From the NCBI GenBank assembly GCA_034431895.1, contig DAOUCM010000364.1, positions 1 to 15,150 on the forward strand: a stretch of DNA of 15,150 nucleotides, given 5' to 3'. This DNA comes from JAABUE01 sp034431895. GTDB taxonomy: Bacteria > Chloroflexota > Anaerolineae > Anaerolineales > Villigracilaceae. The position numbers and the translations under genes are program-made. Each line of letters begins with the position of its first letter. Within the stretch, counting starts at the first letter, position 1. Positions 6,363 to 12,721 of the stretch are shown piece by piece. The notes below the pieces were generated by a model. The model was not told the DNA's origin, searched no databases, and worked only from the letters and a program-made list of their open reading frames with translations.

Positions 6363-7322
6363 ATGAACTTCAACTTTGGCGAGATTCTCACCCGTGCCTG
6401 GTATATCACCTGGAAGTACAAGGTGCTGTGGATTTTTGGTATCCTGGCAGGCTGTTCGCAAGGGGGGGGAAATGGAGGCAGCAGCGGAGGAGGCAACAGC
6501 GGCACGGACTATTCGAACGGCCCGTCGGGTTTCGACCTGCCGCCCGAATTACAGCGTCTGACGAACGTGTTGGAAAGAGCAGGAGACTGGCTTGTCGAGA
6601 ACTGGTGGATTTTCATTGTCTTGGGCGTAGTGGTTTTGTTGCTCATTCTCCTGAGCATCTTTTTGGGCACCATAGGGCGCATCGGTTTGATCAAAGGCTC
6701 CTATCAGGCCGAGCAGGGCGCCGAGAGGTTGTCTTTTGGCGAGTTGTTCAGCGACAGCCTGCCGTATTTCTGGCGCGTGTTCGGTTTGTCGTTCCTGATT
6801 GGGCTGGCGTTTCTGGTCATCTTGCTGCCCCTGGTTTTGCTGGGCGCCGTGACGGCGGGGGTTGGCTTTTTGTGCCTGGTGCCGCTCCTCTGCCTGTTCC
6901 TGCCGGTTGGCTGGGCAGTCAGCCTCATCGTTGAACAGGCCAACCGCGCCATTGTGTTGGAAGACCGCTCTATGTTGGACGGTTTCAAGCGCGGCTGGGA
7001 AATCTTGAAAGGCAATCCGGGACCGCTGATTGTGATGTCGCTCATCCTGTTTGGGATTTCATTGGTGGTTGGCTTCGTCATTGCCTTGCCCATTTTGATT
7101 GCGGTCATCCCGGCCGTCTTTGCTTTTGCGATGAACGAGGGACGCTCGTTGACGCCGCTGTATATTGCGGTGGCCGCCCTTTGCCTGTTTGCGCCTGTCT
7201 CCTGGCTGTTGAACGGCATCTTGAACACTTTCGTTCAGTCTGCCTGGACGTTGACCTGGATGCGCCTGACGCGCAGCCCCGACTCTCTGGAGAAGCCCGT
7301 TTTTGCGGAACCTCAGCCTTAA
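6363..7322 (+). CDS. Multi-pass integral membrane protein of unknown function
   Basis: The 319-residue protein has hydrophobic segments at about 19-31, 81-105, 137-190 (probably two helices), 222-260 (probably two) and 267-295. A Gly/Ser/Asn-rich loop of about 20 residues follows the first segment. The segment IVEQANRAIVLEDRSMLDGF followed by KRGWEIL resembles a conserved stretch of bacterial membrane proteins with glycerophosphodiesterase-type membrane domains (DUF975-like), but I cannot assign a specific family. It opens an apparent operon: the next gene overlaps its 3' end by 20 nt, and a PP2C phosphatase follows. The context suggests a role in membrane signalling or envelope control (inference). 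The start is supported by AGGAGG at 6351-6356. Confidence 0.85.
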   Translation: MNFNFGEILTRAWYITWKYKVLWIFGILAGCSQGGGNGGSSGGGNSGTDYSNGPSGFDLPPELQRLTNVLERAGDWLVENWWIFIVLGVVVLLLILLSIFLGTIGRIGLIKGSYQAEQGAERLSFGELFSDSLPYFWRVFGLSFLIGLAFLVILLPLVLLGAVTAGVGFLCLVPLLCLFLPVGWAVSLIVEQANRAIVLEDRSMLDGFKRGWEILKGNPGPLIVMSLILFGISLVVGFVIALPILIAVIPAVFAFAMNEGRSLTPLYIAVAALCLFAPVSWLLNGILNTFVQSAWTLTWMRLTRSPDSLEKPVFAEPQP

Positions 7323-9222
7323 ATTCCTTTTCTCTTTCCTTGGCCTGCTCTTACTGGCCGGGCAGGGCGCCCCTTTTGGGCAGAGCGGCCTTGTCCATGC
7401 GCAGGGCGCCGCTTTTGCCACCTTGCACGCGGTCAATACGCAAGGTTTTCCCTCTGTGGCGGCGCTGTTGGATGTGTACGACGCGCAGGGGCAGTTCGTC
7501 AGCGGTTTGCAGCCCTCGAATTTGACCGTATTGGAGGACGGCAACCCGCTGCCGCTCACCGGATTGAGCGAGTCCACACCTCCGGCGCAGATTGTGGTGG
7601 CTATCAACCCTGGGCCCGCTCTGGCAGTCCGCGACGGGCAGGGCGTCGAACGCTATCAGCGCATCCTGGAGAGGCTCAACTCATGGGCGGCCGGGCGCAC
7701 GCTCGATCCCTTCGATGACTTGAGCCTGGTGACCGTCGCCGGAGCCATCATCACCCATGCCCGGCCGGCCGATTGGGCGGTTTCGTTGACCGCGTTTCAG
7801 CCCGATTTTCGTGCCACCACGCCCAATCTGCAATCGTTGGCGTTGGCGTTCAACGTGGCTTTGGAACAGCCGCCCTTGCCGGGCATGAAACGTGCCATCC
7901 TGTTCATTACCCCGCACATGGACGATCCCGCCCTCGAGCAGACGGTCAACGCTTTCATCCAAAAGGCGCGCGAGAGCGGGGTGCGGGTCTTCGTCTGGTT
8001 CGTGGATACCGACCTGTATTTCGATACGCCTAGCGCAACGGCCTTCAAGGCGCTGGCTCTGCAAAGCGGCGGCAGTTATTTTGCCTTCTCGGGCCTGGAA
8101 ACCTTGCCCGACCCTGAGACGTATTTTTCGCCCCTGCGTCATCTGTACGCCTTGAGTTACAACTCTAGGCTGTCGGCAGGAGGTGAGCATAGCCTGGCGG
8201 TGCAGGTCAATACCGCTGCCGGGCCGATCACCTCGCAGAGCCAGGTTTTCAGCGTAGACATTCAGCCGCCTAACCCCATCCTGGTGATGCCGCCGGCGCA
8301 AATCGTCCGCCAGGCGCCGCCAGACGATCCCTTCGATGCCGAAAATTTGCTTCCCGAGCGGCAAATCATAGACATCATCGTCGAGTTCCCCGATGGCCAC
8401 CCCCGCCCGCTGACGCGCACCACGTTCTATGTGGATGGTCAGCCTGTGATGCAGAACGAGGCCGAGCCGTTCGACCGTTTCACATGGGATTTGTCGGCCT
8501 ATAGGCAGAGCGGCCAGCACATGCTCAGGGTGGAAGCGGTCGATTCGCTGGGTTTGAGCAAAGCCAGCGTGGAGATACCGGTCATGGTCACGGTCATCCG
8601 CCCGCCGACCGGGCTCCGCGCCTTTCTGGCGAAGTATCGAGCGTGGATTGCCGGCAGCGCGGTGGCATTGACCGGCCTGGCGCTTATCCTGGTGCTGCTT
8701 TCGGGCCGCCTGCGGATTGCATCCTGGCGTGAACGGCGGGAAGCGCGCCAGCGTTACACCGACCCCGTCACGCAGCCGGTCCTCGTAGCGGCGGAAACGC
8801 CCGGGAAACGGAGGCCGGCCACAGGTCCAGAGGAGAAGCGCGCGCAAACAAACTCCGAAGCGCCGGCCTATCTCATCCGTCTGCGTCCCGATGGCGAGCC
8901 GGCCGGCGGTCATCCTATCCCCTTGCTAGAGAAAGAAATCACCTTCGGCGCTGATCCTGTTCAAGCGGCGTATATTCTGGATCATCCGTCCATTGCCCCG
9001 CTGCACGCCCGCTTGAAGCAAGTAGAGGGAGAAGGATTCTTGTTGAGAGATCATGGCTCCATCGCCGGCACGTGGGTGGACTATGAACCGGTGCCTGCAG
9101 AAGGGCGCGTCCTGAGACACGGAGACGTGGTACACTTCGGCCAATTGATGTATCGTTTTGTCTTGCAAAATCCCCCGCCCGAAGCGGAGCCAAGCATCAT
9201 CCCTGATAAGCCTGTCCTATGA
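7303..9222 (+). CDS. Secreted VWA-like domain, one membrane helix and cytoplasmic FHA-like domain
   Basis: 639 residues from a TTG start that overlaps the upstream gene by 20 nt; GGAG at 7289-7292 is about 10 nt upstream, and this start gives a good signal peptide (basic start, then LFSFLGLLLLAG, with a likely cleavage near VHA-QG). Residues about 40-310 look like a von Willebrand A fold (IVVAINPGPALA at 97-108, ILFITPHMDD), followed by beta-rich, Ig-like sequence. A membrane helix spans about 447-468 with RLRIASWRERREARQR after it, placing the C-terminus inside. The C-terminal FHA-like domain covers about 535-625. MIDAS DxSxS is replaced by NPGPA. In the FHA domain GR is GA (549-550), the Ser-x-x-His Ser is Ala565 (His568 kept), and NGT is AGT (588-590). 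It may be a membrane scaffold working with the phosphatase. Its stop overlaps the next ATG by 4 nt. Confidence 0.8.
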   Translation: MRNLSLKFLFSFLGLLLLAGQGAPFGQSGLVHAQGAAFATLHAVNTQGFPSVAALLDVYDAQGQFVSGLQPSNLTVLEDGNPLPLTGLSESTPPAQIVVAINPGPALAVRDGQGVERYQRILERLNSWAAGRTLDPFDDLSLVTVAGAIITHARPADWAVSLTAFQPDFRATTPNLQSLALAFNVALEQPPLPGMKRAILFITPHMDDPALEQTVNAFIQKARESGVRVFVWFVDTDLYFDTPSATAFKALALQSGGSYFAFSGLETLPDPETYFSPLRHLYALSYNSRLSAGGEHSLAVQVNTAAGPITSQSQVFSVDIQPPNPILVMPPAQIVRQAPPDDPFDAENLLPERQIIDIIVEFPDGHPRPLTRTTFYVDGQPVMQNEAEPFDRFTWDLSAYRQSGQHMLRVEAVDSLGLSKASVEIPVMVTVIRPPTGLRAFLAKYRAWIAGSAVALTGLALILVLLSGRLRIASWRERREARQRYTDPVTQPVLVAAETPGKRRPATGPEEKRAQTNSEAPAYLIRLRPDGEPAGGHPIPLLEKEITFGADPVQAAYILDHPSIAPLHARLKQVEGEGFLLRDHGSIAGTWVDYEPVPAEGRVLRHGDVVHFGQLMYRFVLQNPPPEAEPSIIPDKPVL

Positions 9223-10334
9223 TTCGCACCGACGTTGCCCACCTGAACGTAGCCGTGTGTACCCATCCCGGCATGACTGGCAAGAACAACGAAGACCGAT
9301 ATGCTGTCTCTTCCTTCCAGTTGAGCGAGGAGCAGGCGCTGCCGGTCTTGTTTGCAGTGGTATCCGATGGAATTGGCGGTCATCGCGCCGGCGAAGTGGC
9401 TGCGGAACTGGCTGTGGACCATATCAGCCAGGTGATTGCTGCCAGCGATGCGCGTCAGCCGCGCAAGATTATGGAAAGAGCCATCCATGAGGCCAACAAG
9501 GCCATTGCCGACCATGCGGCGGCGGCTGCCGAGCGGCAGGGGATGGGCGCCACGTGCGCCTGCGCCTGGGTGATTGGCGACCAATTGTATACGGCTTCAG
9601 TGGGCGATTCGCGCATTTATTTGTTGCGCGAGGGGCGCATCCAGCAATTGACTACCGACCATACCTGGGTGCAGGAGGCTATCGAACGCGGCATCTTGAC
9701 GCCCGAATTGGCGCGCGACCATCCCAACGTACATGTCATTCGCCGCTACCTGGGCGCGCCCGAGCCGCCCGAGGTAGACTTCCGCTTGAGGCTGTACGAT
9801 AGCGAAGGCGATGCACTGGCAGAGGCCAATCAGGGGATGAAGATTCATCCCGGCGACATCTTGCTGCTCTGTACCGACGGTCTGACCGACTTGGTGTGGA
9901 ACGATGAAATTGCCGAAACCATCCGCGTCAAGGGCAATCTCAAAGCGGCAGCGCAGGCGCTGGTAGACCTGGCTAACGAACGCGGCGGTCACGACAACAC
10001 TACCGTCATCCTGCTGGCTGTGCCTGACCATTTTCAACTGACCGTTCCTAAGAAGATGAACTGGAAGTCCTGGATTTTGGGCGGGATGTTTACCTTTTTG
10101 TTCCTGGTGGCTTTTGCCTCTGTCTTGACCGTGAACCTGCTGCGCGTGACCTTGTTCGCTTCTCCCACTCCAACGTTGACCCTCACCCCGCTGCCGACGG
10201 CTACTGTTACTTCGACCGCTACCCCCCTCCCCACCGCGACCGATACGCCCTCGCCCACCCTCTCTCCGACCTATACTCCCTGGCCAACCAATACCCTGCC
10301 CCAGCCTATCGGCAGCGGCACGCCCTCGCCTTGA
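9219..10334 (+). CDS. Membrane-anchored PP2C-family Ser/Thr phosphatase
   Basis: The 371-residue protein has a complete PP2C catalytic domain (about 10-270): NNEDR (23-27), SDGIGGH with Asp50, GMGATC, SVGDSR with Asp130, CTDGLTD with Asp220 and GGHDNTTV with Asp259. The metal-binding residues expected for Mn/Mg-dependent protein phosphatases are present, so it should dephosphorylate Ser/Thr-phosphorylated proteins in the cytoplasm. A single helix at about 285-307 is followed by roughly 60 external residues dominated by Thr, Pro and Ser, a tail style common in Chloroflexota surface proteins and perhaps wall-spanning or glycosylated (inference). Its ATG overlaps the stop of the VWA/FHA gene (ATGA), implying translational coupling. 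PP2C enzymes usually oppose Hanks-type kinases, but none is in the window. Confidence 0.94.
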   Translation: MIRTDVAHLNVAVCTHPGMTGKNNEDRYAVSSFQLSEEQALPVLFAVVSDGIGGHRAGEVAAELAVDHISQVIAASDARQPRKIMERAIHEANKAIADHAAAAAERQGMGATCACAWVIGDQLYTASVGDSRIYLLREGRIQQLTTDHTWVQEAIERGILTPELARDHPNVHVIRRYLGAPEPPEVDFRLRLYDSEGDALAEANQGMKIHPGDILLLCTDGLTDLVWNDEIAETIRVKGNLKAAAQALVDLANERGGHDNTTVILLAVPDHFQLTVPKKMNWKSWILGGMFTFLFLVAFASVLTVNLLRVTLFASPTPTLTLTPLPTATVTSTATPLPTATDTPSPTLSPTYTPWPTNTLPQPIGSGTPSP

Positions 10335-10373
10335 AGCGGCCTGCTAGGGGCTATCCCGCTCGGCAATTGCGTT

Positions 10374-10988
10374 TCAACCTTTTTCTGTTTTCTCCCTGTC
10401 TAACCACAATTCGCGGTAGCGGCGATTCCAGTCCATCAGGAAGCGGTAGGCAATGACCGCACCGACTAGCAGCGCAATCCAAAAAGTCAGACCGCGCCAG
10501 CCCAACAGCCAAAAGAGGGGGGCCATCAACAAACCTGTGAAGACGCTGGCGCGCGCGCTGTGACGGACGAGCAGTACCAAAGTTACCAGGAGGCCAAGAC
10601 CCACCAGAAAGGCCAATGGCTGCACCGCCAATAAGCAGCCGCCCGAACTGGCCAATCCCATGCCGCCGCGAAAGTGTGCAAAGACCGGCCAGCAATGGCC
10701 TATGACCACCGCCATTGCGGTCAGCGGCACGATCCAATCGGCAGGAGCGAAGCGGTGTGCCAGCAGAGTTGGAAAATATCCCTTGCCAATATCGGCAGCC
10801 AGCACCAGGCTCCCCCAGCCGAAGCCTGCCTGCCGGATCGTGTTGGTGGCCGTGGCATGACCCGACCCGCCGTCGCGCACGTCTACCCCCTTGACCAGGC
10901 GCACAATCCACACCGAAGGCGTCAACGAACCGCTCAAGTACCCCAGCAGCAGGAAACCTGCGGCGCCAAGAAATACCGTCCAGGTCAT
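10374..10988 (-). CDS. plsY: PlsY-like glycerol-3-phosphate acyltransferase, atypical motifs
   Basis: A 204-residue, multi-helix membrane protein. PlsY transfers acyl groups from acyl-phosphate to glycerol-3-phosphate, the first step of phospholipid synthesis. Family motifs are visible in order: SGSLTPSVW (19-27), DVRDGGSGHATATNTIR (36-52), DIGKG (66-70) and GHCWPVFAHFRGGMG (97-111). Two positions differ from the usual sequence: GSGN is GSGH (His44) and GGKG is GGMG (Met110). It may therefore be a diverged PlsY paralogue with reduced or altered activity. ATG 10988 is chosen because it gives a normal PlsY N-terminus; the open frame runs further upstream through the neighbouring gene. The ATG overlaps the stop of the upstream 69-residue gene by 4 nt, so translation is probably coupled. 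It converges on the PP2C gene with a 39-nt gap that holds no convincing terminator. Confidence 0.85.
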   Translation of the reverse strand: MTWTVFLGAAGFLLLGYLSGSLTPSVWIVRLVKGVDVRDGGSGHATATNTIRQAGFGWGSLVLAADIGKGYFPTLLAHRFAPADWIVPLTAMAVVIGHCWPVFAHFRGGMGLASSGGCLLAVQPLAFLVGLGLLVTLVLLVRHSARASVFTGLLMAPLFWLLGWRGLTFWIALLVGAVIAYRFLMDWNRRYRELWLDREKTEKG

Positions 10989-11194
10989 TTTTTCTTTCTG
11001 TCCATCTCTTCGAAATGTCGCAAACGCGCCAGGAAGCGGTATAGCCGCCATAGAACCGGTCCGAGCAACAGGGCAATGACCACCGCCAGCGCCACCAACT
11101 CTCCCCATCCAATGGCAATGACCGGGCGACAAGCCAGCAAGAGCGCCAGCAGTGCCGCCAGAGAGCAGGGCAGGGACAGCCGTTCGTGAGTCAT
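10985..11194 (-). CDS. Small membrane protein, 69 residues, unknown function
   Basis: I do not recognise a family. The protein has two hydrophobic stretches, roughly residues 9-28 and 33-50, then a basic, charged end (RFLARLRHFEEMDRKKK), compatible with a two-helix membrane protein with a cytoplasmic tail. Its ATG overlaps the stop of the lipoprotein gene (ATGA) and its TGA overlaps the ATG of the PlsY-like gene in the same way. This exact double overlap is good evidence that it is a real gene, translated in series with its neighbours. A role in envelope or lipid metabolism is suggested only by position. Confidence 0.7.
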   Translation of the reverse strand: MTHERLSLPCSLAALLALLLACRPVIAIGWGELVALAVVIALLLGPVLWRLYRFLARLRHFEEMDRKKK

Positions 11195-11889
11195 GGCTGA
11201 CCGCCGCAAGAAGACAGGTCGGGGAATAGTTGGGTGGCGTAGGTATCTAGCGTGGCGCGGCTTTCGTCTGGAAAGACCAACATCAAGACCAACAGGCGGG
11301 TATCGGATTGCTGTTTCACCCAATAACGGGCCAGGTAAGGCGCCCCTTCGAAGACCAGGTCGTACTCGTACAACGCCAGGCTGCCTTGTTCGCAAAAGTT
11401 CGTCTGTGTGTAACGATCGTAATTGGCAAAAATGATGGCGAAACCGGCGTCGCTGAAGTATTCATCCAATTCGGCCTGTCCATAGCCACAGTTGTACATC
11501 AGATATTCACCGTAAGCGATGGCCGCTTCTGTATCGTTGCGGCGCGTGAAACTGACCTTATACGGCTCGACGGTGTAACTCTTGACCCACTCTGGCTTGG
11601 AGAACAAATCTTGTCCAATGGTCAAGAGAAAGCGGATATCCTCTTCGCTCGGTTCGATGGGACCACATTCGTCGGTCGGGCCGCTGTACGTCTGCTTGAT
11701 CAGCGACGTACAAGCGGGCAAGGCAAGCGCAGTCAGCATCAGCCCCATGACAAGAAGAGAAACGGGTATTGCCTCGATGAAGCGGGGTGTGTGACGTTTT
11801 AGGCGCGCTACGAACGCCCCTGGCATCCTACTTTCCCTTGCGTTTCGAGAAGATGCAAAAACAGATTTTTGGGGAGAATGAGGTAGCAT
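11191..11889 (-). CDS. Predicted lipoprotein of unknown function
   Basis: The 232-residue protein has a hydrophobic segment at about 41-58 ending in the lipobox L57-P58-A59-C60, so it should be lipidated at Cys60 and anchored outside the membrane. The mature part is acidic and Tyr/Phe-rich with several Cys (for example in DECGP, YNCGYG, NFCEQG and SSCGG); I do not recognise a family. ATG 11889 is chosen over a TTG at 11904 because GGAGG (fwd 11898-11902) lies 8 nt upstream. This gives an unusually long N-terminal region of about 40 residues. An internal ATG at 11826, with GGGAAAG upstream, would give a more ordinary signal peptide. It heads a three-gene set with the small membrane protein and the PlsY-like gene. 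Confidence 0.8.
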   Translation of the reverse strand: MLPHSPQKSVFASSRNARESRMPGAFVARLKRHTPRFIEAIPVSLLVMGLMLTALALPACTSLIKQTYSGPTDECGPIEPSEEDIRFLLTIGQDLFSKPEWVKSYTVEPYKVSFTRRNDTEAAIAYGEYLMYNCGYGQAELDEYFSDAGFAIIFANYDRYTQTNFCEQGSLALYEYDLVFEGAPYLARYWVKQQSDTRLLVLMLVFPDESRATLDTYATQLFPDLSSCGGQP

Positions 11890-11897
11890 GGCGGTTT

Positions 11898-11902
11898 CCT
11901 CC
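11898..11902 (-). promoter_or_regulatory. Shine-Dalgarno GGAGG for the lipoprotein gene
   Basis: GGAGG read on the minus strand lies 8 nt before the ATG at 11889 and decides this start over the TTG at 11904, which it would overlap. Confidence 0.75.
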
Positions 11903-11914
11903 AAAAAAACAGCA

Positions 11915-11943
11915 TTTATATTTCGATTGCCAGAGCCTTTTAA
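11915..11943 (-). promoter_or_regulatory. Likely promoter of the lipoprotein-plsY operon
   Basis: On the minus strand TTAAAA (fwd 11938-11943) and TATAAA (fwd 11915-11920) are separated by exactly 17 nt in the AT-rich gap after the hydrolase gene. The start point would fall near 11908, leaving a leader of about 19 nt that contains the GGAGG site. The -35 matches consensus at 4 of 6 positions and the -10 at 5 of 6. Confidence 0.5.
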
Positions 11944-11952
11944 CAGCGCAAT

Positions 11953-12711
11953 TCAATCGAATTCCAGGGTCATGAAGTCGGTTGCCAGGTCCACTTCCCC
12001 TTGATAACGCCGGCGCGCTTCGACCAGCAGGTTTCCATCGGCATATTCGCCGGTGGGATAATGAATCAAGTACAATTTGCCCACCTCCGCCTGACTGGCA
12101 ATCCGCCCGGCTTGTTCTGCGGAGGAATGTCCCTGCGACTCGCCTGTGGCTTCGTGGATGAGGACATCGGCGCCTTCGGCCAGATGGATGACTGCCTCGC
12201 AAGGTTCCGTATCGCACGAATAGACCAGACTCTTGCGGCTACGCTTGAATTGAAAGCGCAAGCCAATGGTTGGGATGAGGTGGCGCACTGGTGAAGATTG
12301 AATGGCAAACTCTTCACATTCAAGCAGCGGCGTCGCCTCGCTGGCAGGCAGACGATGGAAGGCCACCGGGAAAAAATCGGGCCAGGCGTCCCACGAATAC
12401 ATCCCCATCAGGCGTTCCATGCGGTCGAGCGTATGATGCAGACCGTAGATATGGAGCGGCTTACGCCGGCCTTGCAGCCACATATCCATGAGCAACAACG
12501 GCACACCCGAAACATGATCTGGGTGGAAGTGAGTCAAAATCAAATCTGTGATGTCGTGAAAACTGACGCCAGCCTGTTCCAAACGGCGGATGGGATTGTT
12601 TACACAGTCTACCAGCACCGTGCGTTCCTGCCCTACCAGCACCATGTGAGTATTTTCACTTTCCTGAGAAGCCACTGCATTGGACGCGCCAAGAATGATC
12701 AACTTTGCCAT
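11953..12711 (-). CDS. Metallo-beta-lactamase-fold hydrolase, RNase Z-like group
   Basis: The 252-residue protein has the metal-binding set of the RNase Z/ElaC-like branch: THFHPDH (His61, His63, Asp65, His66), His144 in VRHLIP, Asp167 in YSCDTEP, HEATG (186-190) with GHSSAEQAG (194-202), and His217 in LIHYP. The metal centre therefore looks complete. Family members include tRNA 3' nucleases and other phosphodiesterases or arylsulfatases; the RNase Z exosite arm was not recognised, so the substrate is open. It is cytoplasmic, with no signal peptide. The start has GAGAGGGC just upstream. It lies 10 nt after the stop of the ABC permease gene and is probably the last gene of that operon, as the next gene has its own likely promoter. 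Confidence 0.88.
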   Translation of the reverse strand: MAKLIILGASNAVASQESENTHMVLVGQERTVLVDCVNNPIRRLEQAGVSFHDITDLILTHFHPDHVSGVPLLLMDMWLQGRRKPLHIYGLHHTLDRMERLMGMYSWDAWPDFFPVAFHRLPASEATPLLECEEFAIQSSPVRHLIPTIGLRFQFKRSRKSLVYSCDTEPCEAVIHLAEGADVLIHEATGESQGHSSAEQAGRIASQAEVGKLYLIHYPTGEYADGNLLVEARRRYQGEVDLATDFMTLEFD

Positions 12712-12721
12712 GCTTGCCCTC

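Noticed and set aside
7681..8913. Open frame of about 410 codons antisense to the VWA/FHA gene
   Set aside because: It lies wholly opposite a gene with a signal peptide, a membrane helix and operon overlaps. Its sequence is Arg/Gln/His-rich with no recognisable domain, typical of antisense shadows in GC-rich DNA.
10335..10373. Possible bidirectional terminator between the PP2C and plsY genes
   Set aside because: Only a 5-bp AGCGG/CCGCT pairing with a 16-nt loop and no following T run on either strand.
10351..11118. Alternative minus-strand frame of about 255 codons across plsY
   Set aside because: The PlsY motifs are in the other frame, which also has exact ATGA overlaps with its neighbour; this one is Arg/Gly/Cys-rich shadow sequence.
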